This document shows positions 55,131 through 64,000 of a stretch of 64,000 nt of DNA, in pieces (position 1 is the first letter of the stretch; every line of letters begins with the position of its first letter). The notes beneath the pieces were generated by a model. The model made no database searches. It worked only from the letters and a program-made list of their open reading frames with translations, and was not told the origin of the DNA. Made by a program: the position numbers and the translations under genes. Source of the DNA: an uncultured Eubacterium sp. Its GTDB lineage: Bacteria > Bacillota > Clostridia > Lachnospirales > Lachnospiraceae. The stretch spans positions 69,023-133,022 of the forward strand of contig CAJUDA010000006.1 of the NCBI GenBank assembly GCA_910584875.1, written 5' to 3'.

Positions 55131-58100
55131 ATGAAACAAAAAAAATTACGGAACGTACTATCCCTGATGCTTATTTTTTCGCTCGTGGTATCTCTGGTCG
55201 TTCCTCAGTTTCTGACTGCTGAGACGGTCAGTAGCCAGCAGGTGCCTGCTACGGTACGACGTGTATCTGTTCATGATCCATCCATTGTGAAGGCAGATGG
55301 AATGTATTATGTATTTGGATCACATCTCGCTGATGCGAAATCAAGCGATCTGATGTCATGGACACAGATGAATCGTGACTGGAATTTCCGAAATGGGGAC
55401 AGCTGGAAAAATGATTCGGTCTATGGAGACGTTTTAACAAACCTGTCCGAACCGTTTCTGTGGGCGGGGTACAACGACGGCGATCATATGACGGCTGACA
55501 CCTTATTAGGTGTATGGGCACCTGATGTAATCTATAATCCAGATTATAAGTGGAGTGAAACAGAGAAGGGCGCCTATATGCTTTATTTCAGCACTTCTTC
55601 AACCTGGCGCCGTTCCTGCATTGGTTACGCCGTATCCAAAAATGTTGAGGGACCGTACCAGTATGTCGATACTCTTATCTATTCCGGGTTCACCAAAAAT
55701 GGAGCGGTAGACGGAGGCGGGAACAGAAATACGAAATGGGATAACAGTTATCTCAATCTGAAAGAACTGATCGATCAGAACCGGATTTCCGGTATCAGCG
55801 ATAAATGGTTTACCAATGAGGGCTGGAATGAGAAATATGCGCCCAATGCGATCGATCCTACCGTTTTTTATGGCAAGGACGGCGGGCTTTATATGGTATA
55901 TGGTTCCTGGTCCGGCGGTCTTTTTATACTGGAGCTGGATAAGGAGACAGGGGATGCCAGATACCCGGGGACCGATGGGACGGAACCTGTTTCGGGTAAC
56001 TTTACAGATCGTTATTTTGGCACACATATCGCAGGCGGAAATCACGAATCCGGTGAAGGACCTTATATTTTGTATGATGAGGAAACCGATTATTATTATC
56101 TGTATGAAACCTATGGTGGTCTCACGGCTGCCGGGGGATATAATATGCGGATGTTCCGCTCCCGGAATGTATATGGACCATACCTGGATGCCTCAGGGAA
56201 AAATGCAAAAGACAGCGGCCGCAACAGCAATAATTATGGGATTAAGCTGATCGGAAATTATGCTTTTTCTAATCAGCCGGGTTACCGCGCGGCGGGACAT
56301 AATTCCGCATTGATTGATGATGACGGCGAACGTTATCTGTTCTATCACCAGCGCTTTAACCAGCCACAAAACCAGACAGAGGCACATGAGGTAAGAGTGC
56401 GGAAACAGTATATGAATGAGGATAACTGGCCGGTAACGGCAGTTTATGAATATCGTGGTGAATCCATCTCACATTATGATAACGATGCGGTCGTTGGTAA
56501 ATATGAGATCATCAATCATGGTACGACGACCGATGGCAATATGATCGCTCCCCAGAAAATCGATCTGTATGCAGATGGCACTATCGATGGTGATGTTTCC
56601 GGTACATGGGAAAAGTCAACTGGCACGGGGAAAGAGTATGATTATATTACTCTGAAAATGGGAAGCACTACATATAAAGGAGTTCTATATGAACAGTTTA
56701 ATGAAGAAGCCGCACCGAAATCGGTAATGACTTTTTCCGCTATTGGAAATGACAATACCTGCCTTTGGGGGACCAGAACAGGAAATTCTTCCGGTGTTGG
56801 CGACTATCGGGACAACCTGATCTATGGTTATGATTTTGAGATGGACCCATCAAATCCCAATAAGATCAACCCGGTTTTGCAGTCCGAAAAAACAGGACAG
56901 GCAACACTAGTGGGGACGGCGGCCATTGAGGAAGATGCAGAGCGTGGGAATGTCCTGCATATCCAAAATGCCCCGGGCGCAAAACAGGTGAATTATCTGC
57001 GCCTCCCGGATAATACATTAAATACTGTGACAAGCGATGGATTTACCGTCAGTATGTGGGTGAATGCCGGTACAGATGTCGCCGCGCCCAGTGCATTATT
57101 TGAGGCGAATCGAAACGGTTCACAAAATGCGTATCCAATGACCCGGATCAGCGCTAATTTGAAATCCCACATCAATGCAAATGGATATATTGACTGTGTC
57201 CCGGACTCGGAAACGCTGCTGACCCGGAATCAGTGGCATCATGTGGCGTATTCGGTTAATACAGGTGAAATTTCCACTTATCTGGATGGGAAAAAAATTA
57301 AGACGGAATCGAAAGATATAAACGGATGTTTTAACAGTGCGGATGATTATAGTATACATAAGGCAGTAAATGTTACAGTTGGTGCCGGTGTGATCTGGAA
57401 TGACGAAGACATAAGAGATGCCAAATTTGACAATATCGCAGTGTATAATAAAACGTTGTCAGCACAGGAGATTGAAACTCTCCATGATGGCAATGATTCC
57501 GCCTCCTTTTTGGAAGACTCCCTGATTTATGGCTTTGATTTTGAATCAGGCACCTGCGGCGGAAAGATCGCGCCCATAGAAGGATCTGCTAAAACAGACT
57601 CCGCCGAATTGAAGGGATCCACTACGATCAAGACAGATCCGGTCCGCGGCAGGGTTCTGTCCATAGCAAACCCAAAAGGAGTAAAATCCAATAGTTACCT
57701 GCGTCTTCCGGCGGATGTATTGACGACCGTGACAAATGATGGCTTTACGGTTAGTATGTGGGCAAACATTGGTGAAAATACATTTGGTCACAGTGCATTA
57801 TTTGAGGCGAATCTGAATAATAATGCGGGTGGATGGCCCATGACCCGGATCAGTACCAATCTGATTGCCCGCATCAATGCCAATGCGTACAGTGATACGG
57901 AGGGAATCGGAACAACGGATGACGAAAGGGAAAAGCCGTTTGCTGTGAATGAGTGGCATTATATAACGTATTCTGTTAATACGAAAGGAATCTGGGTATA
58001 TCTCGATGGGGAATTGCTGCAGACTGCTCCAAAGGATCTGACAAACTGCTTTAACTCGGTTTTGAATGACAGTATTCAAAAGGCGGTATATACAACGATC

Positions 58101-59072
58101 GGGTCTGGAAGAATATTTGATGATGAAGATGTTCAGGAAGCGATGTTTGATAATGTGGCATTTTATAATACAGCATTGTCTGCCGCCCAGATAAAAAAAA
58201 TGTATCAGAGTGAATCAGGAGAAGAGCCGGATCCACCGGCTCCGACCCCAGACACCACAGAAGGACCGACAGCGACCCCAGACACGACCGAAGGACCGAC
58301 TCCGACTCCGGACAATACGGCAACACCGACCAAAAAGCCGGATAATACGTCGGCACCGACTAAAAAACCGGATAATACGTCAGCACCGACCCAAAAACCA
58401 GATCAAACGGTGTCACCATCTCCTGATGGAAATCTTCCGGCGGCGCTGAAAGGTACGGTGAGCCTTGCAGAGGCAAGCGGTAAAATTACAAAAGCAAATA
58501 CGGATAAAGGTGACCCGAAAGGTTCCGTATTCTCAGTCCTGCGTCTGAAAGGAAAGGGAGGGAAAAAATCCGTTACGCTATCCTGGTCGAAAGTGAAAGG
58601 AGCGGACGGATATATCATATATGGATCTCTATGCGGTAAAAAGATGAAAGAAATAAAAAGGGTGTCGGCGGCGAAGAAGAGTATTTCCTTAAAGAAACTG
58701 AAAAAAGGAAAGTATTATAAATATATTGTCACGGCATACAAAAAGATCGGCAGTGAGATCAGGATCGTAACACAGTCCAAATCTGTCCATGTATGTACGA
58801 CGGGAGGCAAAGTGGCAAACCCTGTTAAAATATCGGCAAAGAAAAAATTGACGATAAAAAAAGGCAGGACGAAAAAGATCAGTGCTAAAATAAAGCCTGC
58901 GAAAAAGGTAAAAGTCCATATTGCCAGATATCGGTATGAGTCAACAAATCCTAAAGTGGCGGCGGTAAATAAAAAGGGAACGATCAAGGCAAAGAAAAAG
59001 GGAAGCTGCAGTGTTTATGTGTACTCACAAAACGGACTTTTTGTAAAGATTAACGTTAAGGTTAAAAAGTAA
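55131..59072 (+). CDS. Secreted GH43 arabinanase-like enzyme with LamG, Fn3 and Big modules
   Basis: A 1313-residue modular enzyme. Signal peptide (1-about 32); GH43 five-blade propeller and its C-terminal beta domain (about 43-555) with catalytic residues Asp49 (VHDPSI), the Asp of NAIDPTV near 240 and Glu of GEGPYILY near 310. Then two LamG-like modules (about 561-786 and 796-1023), a Pro/Thr linker (about 1031-1098), Fn3 (about 1138-1223) and a Big2-like module (1228-1313). GH43 enzymes of this type cut alpha-1,5-arabinan. No SLH or LPxTG anchor is visible. It has its own strong promoter and terminator. AAGGGGGG ribosome site. Confidence 0.9.
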   Translation: MKQKKLRNVLSLMLIFSLVVSLVVPQFLTAETVSSQQVPATVRRVSVHDPSIVKADGMYYVFGSHLADAKSSDLMSWTQMNRDWNFRNGDSWKNDSVYGDVLTNLSEPFLWAGYNDGDHMTADTLLGVWAPDVIYNPDYKWSETEKGAYMLYFSTSSTWRRSCIGYAVSKNVEGPYQYVDTLIYSGFTKNGAVDGGGNRNTKWDNSYLNLKELIDQNRISGISDKWFTNEGWNEKYAPNAIDPTVFYGKDGGLYMVYGSWSGGLFILELDKETGDARYPGTDGTEPVSGNFTDRYFGTHIAGGNHESGEGPYILYDEETDYYYLYETYGGLTAAGGYNMRMFRSRNVYGPYLDASGKNAKDSGRNSNNYGIKLIGNYAFSNQPGYRAAGHNSALIDDDGERYLFYHQRFNQPQNQTEAHEVRVRKQYMNEDNWPVTAVYEYRGESISHYDNDAVVGKYEIINHGTTTDGNMIAPQKIDLYADGTIDGDVSGTWEKSTGTGKEYDYITLKMGSTTYKGVLYEQFNEEAAPKSVMTFSAIGNDNTCLWGTRTGNSSGVGDYRDNLIYGYDFEMDPSNPNKINPVLQSEKTGQATLVGTAAIEEDAERGNVLHIQNAPGAKQVNYLRLPDNTLNTVTSDGFTVSMWVNAGTDVAAPSALFEANRNGSQNAYPMTRISANLKSHINANGYIDCVPDSETLLTRNQWHHVAYSVNTGEISTYLDGKKIKTESKDINGCFNSADDYSIHKAVNVTVGAGVIWNDEDIRDAKFDNIAVYNKTLSAQEIETLHDGNDSASFLEDSLIYGFDFESGTCGGKIAPIEGSAKTDSAELKGSTTIKTDPVRGRVLSIANPKGVKSNSYLRLPADVLTTVTNDGFTVSMWANIGENTFGHSALFEANLNNNAGGWPMTRISTNLIARINANAYSDTEGIGTTDDEREKPFAVNEWHYITYSVNTKGIWVYLDGELLQTAPKDLTNCFNSVLNDSIQKAVYTTIGSGRIFDDEDVQEAMFDNVAFYNTALSAAQIKKMYQSESGEEPDPPAPTPDTTEGPTATPDTTEGPTPTPDNTATPTKKPDNTSAPTKKPDNTSAPTQKPDQTVSPSPDGNLPAALKGTVSLAEASGKITKANTDKGDPKGSVFSVLRLKGKGGKKSVTLSWSKVKGADGYIIYGSLCGKKMKEIKRVSAAKKSISLKKLKKGKYYKYIVTAYKKIGSEIRIVTQSKSVHVCTTGGKVANPVKISAKKKLTIKKGRTKKISAKIKPAKKVKVHIARYRYESTNPKVAAVNKKGTIKAKKKGSCSVYVYSQNGLFVKINVKVKK
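58237..58425 (+). repeat. Direct repeats encoding the Pro/Thr linker
   Basis: Repeated short units such as CCGACTAAAAAACCGG and GATAATACGTCAGC produce T-P-x-x-x-P-D-x-T-type peptide repeats between the LamG and Fn3 modules of the first GH43 gene. Confidence 0.7.
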
Positions 59073-59087
59073 ATTTATTGTTAAATT

Positions 59088-59125
59088 CACCTGTCTGCCA
59101 GAGCTGACTGCAGACAGGTGTTTTT
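59088..59125 (+). terminator. Terminator after first GH43 gene
   Basis: CACCTGTCTGC (59088-59098) and GCAGACAGGTG (59110-59120) then TTTTT. Confidence 0.9.
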
Positions 59126-59158
59126 ATCTTGTGCGTTTTTCAGCCGCCGTTTCGTCTC

Positions 59159-59187
59159 TTGAAAAACCATCAATTATATGATAGTAT
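59159..59187 (+). promoter_or_regulatory. Possible promoter of cysS
   Basis: TTGAAA at 59159-59164, 17 bp spacer, TAGTAT at 59182-59187. Confidence 0.5.
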
Positions 59188-59218
59188 GAGTAAAAAGTGA
59201 AGAAAGAGGCTGTATGTC

Positions 59219-60643
59219 ATGTTAGATGTTAAGACCAGTTTATATAATACCCTGACAAAGAAGATAGAAGAATTTGTTCCCAATGAAAAGGGAAAGGTCG
59301 GGATGTACACCTGTGGACCGACGGTATATCATTTTGCCCACATCGGAAATCTGCGCAGTTACATTATGGAAGATGTACTGGAAAAATATCTGCGGTACGT
59401 GGGCTATGATGTGAAACGAGTGATGAATATCACAGATGTGGGACACCTTACCAGTGACGGGGATACCGGTGAAGACAAGATGCTTGCCGGAGCACGGAGA
59501 GAACATAAAAGTGTCATGGACATTGCCCGGTTTTATACCGATGCCTTTATGGAGGACTGCAGGAAGCTCGGCATCAAAAAGCCGGATGTGGTAGAACCGG
59601 CGACGAACTGTATCCCGGATTTTATCCATATGATCGAGGTCCTTTTGGAAAAAGGATATGCCTATGTATCCGGGGACAATGTGTATTTTGACACATCGAA
59701 ACTGGATCAGTATTATGTGCTTTCCGTTCAGAAGGAAGAAGATCTGAAAGTGGGAGTCCGCAGTGATGTGGATGAGGATACCAATAAGAGAAATAAGACA
59801 GATTTTGTGCTCTGGTTCACCAAATCCAAGTTTGAAAACCAGGAGATGAAATGGGACAGTCCCTGGGGGACCGGATATCCGGGGTGGCATATCGAGTGCT
59901 CCAGTATCAGTATGAAACATCTGGGTGAATATATGGATATCCATTGCGGCGGTGTGGATAATATCTTTCCGCACCATACCAATGAGATTGCCCAGAGTGA
60001 ATCTTATACTGGACATAAATGGTGCAATTACTGGTTCCACATCAATCATCTTAATACAAAGAGCGGCAAGATGAGTAAATCAAAAGGAGAGTTTCTTACC
60101 CTGTCCCTTTTGGAAGAAAAGGGATATGATCCGATGGTTTACCGTCTGTTCTGCCTGTTGTCACATTACCGGAAGCCACTGGAGTTTTCCTGGGAGGCTC
60201 TTGATAATGTGGCAGTTACCTATGAAAAACTATGCAAAAGGATACAGAATCTTAGTGAGAATGGAGAAGAAGAGGAGGAGGCATTTGACGAATGGGAAAA
60301 GAAATTTGCCGTGGCATTGGGAAATGATATCAATACATCTTCTGCCATTACGGTATTATATGATATGCTGAAAGGGGATTTCAGTGATATCACTAAGAGG
60401 AAACTTGTAGCACGTTTTGATGAGGTGCTTTCACTGAACCTGACAGGTGTCTTTGAAGAAAAACCGGAGGAAGAGCTGGATGCCGGACTGACCGCTTATA
60501 TCGAGCAGAAGATCGGGGAGCGAAAGGAAGCAAAAAAGGAAAAGAATTTTGCCCGTGCGGATGAGATCCGGGATGAACTTCTGGCAAAAGGTATTGTGTT
60601 GAAGGATACCCGGGAGGGCACTATATGGGAAAAAGCAGAGTGA
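59219..60643 (+). CDS. cysS: Cysteinyl-tRNA synthetase
   Basis: A 474-residue class I synthetase. HIGH-type motif PTVYHFAHIGNLRSY, zinc-site cysteine in YTCGPTVY plus WHIECSSIS and HCGGVDNIFPHHTNE, and KMSKS in SGKMSKSKGEF. Length is normal. The gene is followed by a small lipoprotein gene after 18 bp. T-box control was not seen upstream. Confidence 0.97.
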   Translation: MLDVKTSLYNTLTKKIEEFVPNEKGKVGMYTCGPTVYHFAHIGNLRSYIMEDVLEKYLRYVGYDVKRVMNITDVGHLTSDGDTGEDKMLAGARREHKSVMDIARFYTDAFMEDCRKLGIKKPDVVEPATNCIPDFIHMIEVLLEKGYAYVSGDNVYFDTSKLDQYYVLSVQKEEDLKVGVRSDVDEDTNKRNKTDFVLWFTKSKFENQEMKWDSPWGTGYPGWHIECSSISMKHLGEYMDIHCGGVDNIFPHHTNEIAQSESYTGHKWCNYWFHINHLNTKSGKMSKSKGEFLTLSLLEEKGYDPMVYRLFCLLSHYRKPLEFSWEALDNVAVTYEKLCKRIQNLSENGEEEEEAFDEWEKKFAVALGNDINTSSAITVLYDMLKGDFSDITKRKLVARFDEVLSLNLTGVFEEKPEEELDAGLTAYIEQKIGERKEAKKEKNFARADEIRDELLAKGIVLKDTREGTIWEKAE

Positions 60644-60661
60644 GATGGGAGGCAAAGAAAA

Positions 60662-61039
60662 ATGAACAAAAATATAAAAAGGATAAAAACATATTTGTGT
60701 ATGATGGCAGCGGCAGTTCTCTGTCTGGGACTCTTGGCCGGATGCGGGGATGGTATTAAAAAAGAGACTTCAGATATTGTGAAACAGAAGACGGATACCG
60801 CACTGCAGTTGTATGGCGATATTGAGAAAATGGTGCAGGAAAATGCGCTTGTGGCGGATGAATCATTTACAGCCATGAAGACAAAACTGACAGAAATGTC
60901 AGGTAAAGTGAAGGAGAAGATCGCAGAAACAACAGAGGAAGATGGACAGCTTGTCATTACTGAGCTGGATGCCATGATAAAAAATCTGACAGAAGTAAAG
61001 GAAAAGGTTCAGAAAAAAATCGAAGGCACGGAGAAGTGA
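60662..61039 (+). CDS. Small lipoprotein, coiled coil
   Basis: A 125-residue protein with an N-terminal basic segment, hydrophobic stretch and lipobox LLAGC (cysteine about residue 28), then a helical, charged tail likely to form a coiled coil. No family is recognised. It may be co-transcribed with cysS and ends at a terminator. Confidence 0.8.
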   Translation: MNKNIKRIKTYLCMMAAAVLCLGLLAGCGDGIKKETSDIVKQKTDTALQLYGDIEKMVQENALVADESFTAMKTKLTEMSGKVKEKIAETTEEDGQLVITELDAMIKNLTEVKEKVQKKIEGTEK

Positions 61040-61070
61040 TTGTGCAAATCGGATAAAAAAATTGAGAAAA

Positions 61071-61110
61071 AAAGCATTTGGTTGTGCAATAGTCATCAAA
61101 TGCTTTTTTT
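61071..61110 (+). terminator. Terminator after the small lipoprotein gene
   Basis: AAAGCATTTG (61071-61080) and CAAATGCTTT (61096-61105) with T-tract to 61110; 10 bp perfect stem. Confidence 0.9.
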
Positions 61111-61123
61111 ACGTCTATATATA

Positions 61124-61152
61124 TTGCGTCAAATCTTATAATAATGTATTAT
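61124..61152 (+). promoter_or_regulatory. Promoter of second GH43 gene
   Basis: TTGCGT at 61124-61129, 17 bp spacer, TATTAT at 61147-61152. Confidence 0.6.
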
Positions 61153-61255
61153 GACAGGTAAGGGATTGGGTTATTTTATACAAAAAAGGAGGTGCATAAA
61201 TAATTATCCGGTATAATCGGGTGGGTATACAAAAAAACAGGAAAGGAAGGTAATT

Positions 61256-63844
61256 ATGACTTACAAACAGAGGAGGCGTGGGGTTTTTCAAAAAATAGGT
61301 GCAGTATTAACAGCACTTATACTGGTAGTAACAGTGCTGTATCCGGGAAACAGCAATACAGCAAAGGGGGCGGCAAGCGCCTCTGCGACAGCAGATACAA
61401 CAAGGATTTCTGTTCATGATCCGTCCATATTTTTTGATTCATCATCCAATACATATTTTGCTTATGGATCCCATCTGGCACAGGCAAAGTCAGGAGACCT
61501 GAGAAACTGGTCCGGGGTGGGGACCCAGGGATATGGCAATCAGACTTTGTATGTGAGTGAAAACGTAGAAGGTGTTTACTATATCCAGAATAAGTTTAGC
61601 GGTCTGTATCTGGATGTGGCAGATGGTTCTTCTGCTAATGGTGCCAACATACGGCAGTGGTCTTATAATGGATCCCATGCACAGAAGTTTAAATTTGTAT
61701 CGTTAGGAAATGGTTACTATTATATTCTGACAGGAGCATCAAACTATCGTGCGGGACTGGATGTGGACAGTGGTTCGGCGAAAGACGGCGCCAATATTAT
61801 GCAGTGGGAATACTGGGGCGGTGAGATGCAAAAATACCGTGTTGTACAGCAGCCGGATGGAAGCTATGCGATTCTCACGAAGGCGAGTGGCTGCAAGTCA
61901 GGGCTGGATGTGTACGACTGGTCCAAAGATGCCGGAGGAAATATCAATCAGTGGAATTTCTGGGGCGGCGACTGTCAGAAATGGAATCTGGTCAGGGCAG
62001 AGAAAAACAGCGGCAGCAAAGAAGCCTCCAAAAAAGAGCCATTGGAGACGGCACTGGCATCTTCCTTCTTATGGGCAGGGTACAATGATCAGGATTGTTC
62101 TGGCAGTTATGCTGTATGGGCGCCGGACATTATCTACAATCCCGATTATATCTGGAATGACGGGAGCAAAGGGGCTTATATGATCTATTACAGCACTTCT
62201 TCCACAAATATCCGTTCCTGCATCGGCTATGCCGTATCGAAATCTTCCAGCGGACCATTTTCTTATGTAGATACTGTTGTCTATTCCGGGTTTACCAGAG
62301 AAAATAATGTCGTAAAAACGACGTCCTCTCTGGGAACGAAAACAGTAGATACCTATTACGGAAATACCAATATCCCTTCACTGATGGCAGAAGGCAAGCT
62401 CAGTTCAGTGAGAAACAGCTGGTTTAACAACAGCGGTTCTTACAATAATTCTGCGTTCCCCAATGCCATTGACCCTACGGTACTGATGGATGCCGGCGGA
62501 AGAATGTGGATGACATACGGATCCTGGTCAGGCGGCATCTACATCTTACAGATTGATAAAAAGACAGGGCAGCCGCTCTATCCAAAGAACAGCAGTGGAG
62601 ATACGGATGGATACTTCGGCAAAAAGATTGCCGGAGGATATAAAAAATCCGGTGAGGCACCTTATATTGTATATGACAATGCTTCCGGTTATTATTATCT
62701 GTATGTAACATATGGCTGGCTTGGCTCCGACGGCGGTTATCATATCCGTATGTACCGTTCAAAAACGATCGATGGGACTTATACGGATGCAGCGGGTAAT
62801 CCGGCAATCTTTTCCTCGTCAACAAATCAGGCGTCCAGAGGTATTAAACTGTTTGGAAATTATGATTTTTCCACTCTGAGCACAAAGGGCTACAAATCAG
62901 GGGGGCATAATTCTGCATTTATAGATAATGACGGACAGAGATACCTTGTGTACCATACAAGATTTGATGACGGATATGAGTTCCATGAGCTGAGGGTACA
63001 CCAGCAGTTCCTGAACGAAGACAACTGGCCGGTGACAGCAGTATACGAATATCTGGGAAGTTCGATCTCGAAAACAGGGTACAGTATGAGTGACATGTCG
63101 GGTACTTATGAGATCGTGAACCACGGACTGGACGCTGCAACCGCCAAAGTAGAAATGCTTAGGACAGATTCTGTGACACTGAATTCAAATGGGACGATAT
63201 CCGGTGCATACAGTGGTAAATGGAGTTATACGCCGGGAACCTATTACTGCAAAATGGTGATCGGAGGCGTTACCTACAAAGGTGTATTCTTTAAACAGAA
63301 GGATGAATCAGCAAATCATAAGAATGTTATGACATTCTCCCTGATCGGCTCGGATAATAAGGCAGTATGGGGATCAAAGACCAAGTCTGCTTCTGCATCT
63401 GGCATGGAAGGAACCTATTATATCAAAAATAAGTTCTCGGGACTGTATCTCGATGTGGCAAATGGAAGCGCAGATAACAATGCCAATATCCGCCAGTGGT
63501 CTTACAATGGCTGCGATGCGCAGAAATTTAAGGTAGTTTCGGATGGCGACGGATATTATCATATCCTGACTGGCGCTACCGGGTACAGCAAGTGTGTGGA
63601 TGTGGCAGGCGGGAAAGCGGCCGATGGTACGAATATTCTGCAGTATACCTATAAGGGATCCAGAAACCAGCAGTTCAGGATCGAACAGCAGTCAGATGGC
63701 ACGTATGCGATTCTGACGAGAGCCAGTAATTGTGCATCCGGTCTGGATGTGTATGACTGGAGCAAAGAAGCTGGCGGCAATGTCAACCAGTGGAATTTCT
63801 GGGGCGGAGACTGCCAGAAGTGGATTCTTGAAACGGCGAAATGA
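61256..63844 (+). CDS. Secreted GH43 arabinanase-like enzyme with ricin-type trefoils, one nested inside the catalytic domain
   Basis: An 862-residue enzyme. Signal peptide (1-about 38). GH43 begins at about 45 with the catalytic HDPSIF (Asp near 53). At about 100-247, before the conserved LWAGYN strand, sits a ricin-type beta-trefoil with QKF, QKY and QKW repeats. The propeller then resumes (about 260-590; NAIDPTV near 402, GEAPYIV near 466) with a beta domain, and a second trefoil ends the protein (about 717-861). Ricin modules bind sugars (CBM13). The enzyme probably cuts arabinan or arabinose side chains. Upstream of ATG 61256 is AGGAAAGGAAGG. Single gene. Confidence 0.88.
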   Translation: MTYKQRRRGVFQKIGAVLTALILVVTVLYPGNSNTAKGAASASATADTTRISVHDPSIFFDSSSNTYFAYGSHLAQAKSGDLRNWSGVGTQGYGNQTLYVSENVEGVYYIQNKFSGLYLDVADGSSANGANIRQWSYNGSHAQKFKFVSLGNGYYYILTGASNYRAGLDVDSGSAKDGANIMQWEYWGGEMQKYRVVQQPDGSYAILTKASGCKSGLDVYDWSKDAGGNINQWNFWGGDCQKWNLVRAEKNSGSKEASKKEPLETALASSFLWAGYNDQDCSGSYAVWAPDIIYNPDYIWNDGSKGAYMIYYSTSSTNIRSCIGYAVSKSSSGPFSYVDTVVYSGFTRENNVVKTTSSLGTKTVDTYYGNTNIPSLMAEGKLSSVRNSWFNNSGSYNNSAFPNAIDPTVLMDAGGRMWMTYGSWSGGIYILQIDKKTGQPLYPKNSSGDTDGYFGKKIAGGYKKSGEAPYIVYDNASGYYYLYVTYGWLGSDGGYHIRMYRSKTIDGTYTDAAGNPAIFSSSTNQASRGIKLFGNYDFSTLSTKGYKSGGHNSAFIDNDGQRYLVYHTRFDDGYEFHELRVHQQFLNEDNWPVTAVYEYLGSSISKTGYSMSDMSGTYEIVNHGLDAATAKVEMLRTDSVTLNSNGTISGAYSGKWSYTPGTYYCKMVIGGVTYKGVFFKQKDESANHKNVMTFSLIGSDNKAVWGSKTKSASASGMEGTYYIKNKFSGLYLDVANGSADNNANIRQWSYNGCDAQKFKVVSDGDGYYHILTGATGYSKCVDVAGGKAADGTNILQYTYKGSRNQQFRIEQQSDGTYAILTRASNCASGLDVYDWSKEAGGNVNQWNFWGGDCQKWILETAK
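61555..61995 (+). repeat. Ricin-module DNA copy 1 (inserted)
   Basis: Similar to 63404-63840 over its whole length; for example the 20-bp block at 61949-61968 is identical to 63788-63807. The two copies lie in direct orientation within one gene. Confidence 0.75.
63404..63840 (+). repeat. Ricin-module DNA copy 2 (C-terminal)
   Basis: Direct repeat of 61555-61995. Differences are spread through the module and partly silent, so the duplication is not very recent. Confidence 0.75.
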
Positions 63845-63869
63845 TCTGGTGTAAAATTAGATGCTTTAG

Positions 63870-63903
63870 GCGTAGCAGTTATAATGGCTGCTACGCTGTT
63901 TTT
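63870..63903 (+). terminator. Terminator after second GH43 gene
   Basis: GCGTAGCAG (63870-63878) and CTGCTACGC (63888-63896) followed by TGTTTTT. Confidence 0.85.
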
Positions 63904-63969
63904 GTCTTATAAGACTTCCTGTTTTCGCTGTGATAATAAATATATTAATTTTTTCACCTATAGTTCCTG

Positions 63970-63996
63970 TTGGGATCCTTCTTTTTATAGTATAAT
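63970..63996 (+). promoter_or_regulatory. Possible promoter at the window end
   Basis: A perfect TATAAT at 63991-63996. The upstream TTGGGA (63970-63975) is only 15 bp away, so the -35 assignment is weak. The gene it serves lies beyond the window. Confidence 0.35.
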
Positions 63997-64000
63997 TTAC

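Noticed and set aside
58237..58425. Short repeats considered as a CRISPR or tandem repeat array
   Set aside because: The units are in frame and encode a Pro/Thr linker between protein modules; there are no spacers of constant length.

Overview
The window looks like a chromosomal segment of a Gram-positive, endospore-forming gut Clostridium, most probably family Lachnospiraceae. The evidence is strong GGAGG-type ribosome sites, sigma-A-like promoters, a T-box leader on pheST, a tRNA without an encoded CCA end, SleB-type cell-wall hydrolases, a SpoIIM-like protein, small families common in Lachnospiraceae (DUF6142, DUF4342) and mid-range GC. The species cannot be named from the sequence alone. 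No phage, complete insertion sequence, integrase or CRISPR array was seen. Most of the window is housekeeping; the accessory interest lies in a few odd genes and in the 50-64 kb end.||Layout. 0-0.6 kb: end of a branched-chain amino-acid exporter (azlC partial, azlD). 0.7-1.65 kb: a lone Rpn/PD-(D/E)XK nuclease gene. 1.65-6.4 kb: T-box leader, pheS, pheT and two small membrane proteins (VanZ, DUF6142), facing a convergent gene that appears to be AP2 / dead HNH / AP2. 7.3-11.0 kb: two secreted SleB-like hydrolases flanking thrC and a eukaryotic-type hisA. 11.2-15.1 kb: a cytoplasmic GH13 amylase, then a probable structured RNA leader followed by DUF4342, response regulator and histidine kinase. 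15.2-24.9 kb: glnS, a DUF2225 protein, a CotH-kinase gene broken by one amber codon, a chemoreceptor with a very lysine-rich N-terminal tail, and alaS.||24.9-37.3 kb: yprB-like exonuclease (minus strand), cls-ruvA-ruvB, an AIM24 protein, zapA, a U32 (RlhA-like) protein, an FtsW/RodA family protein with a class B penicillin-binding protein, and a tandem PPK2 enzyme. 37.4-48.8 kb: tRNA-Leu(CAA), a possible 13-codon leader ORF next to a perfect 13-bp hairpin, polA-coaE, a large FtsA-like protein, a GAF-GGDEF diguanylate cyclase, a YycJ/WalJ-type metallo-hydrolase, the ACT/PFL pair, a Nudix hydrolase and a SpoIIM-like protein. 48.8-49.8 kb: DAHP synthase on the minus strand with a clear promoter and a palindromic leader site.||50.0-55.0 kb is a six-gene cassette: ECF sigma factor, DUF4179 membrane protein (probable anti-sigma), lipoprotein, two ABC-2 type permeases and an ATPase. 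It looks like a self-regulated envelope-stress or peptide-export module. 55.1-63.9 kb holds two secreted GH43 arabinanase-like enzymes around cysS and a small lipoprotein. The first carries tandem LamG-like modules, a proline/threonine linker and Fn3/Big modules. In the second a ricin-type beta-trefoil is inserted inside the GH43 propeller and a second copy is fused at the C-terminus. Together these suggest a plant-polysaccharide (arabinan) degrading lifestyle with intracellular alpha-glucan use.
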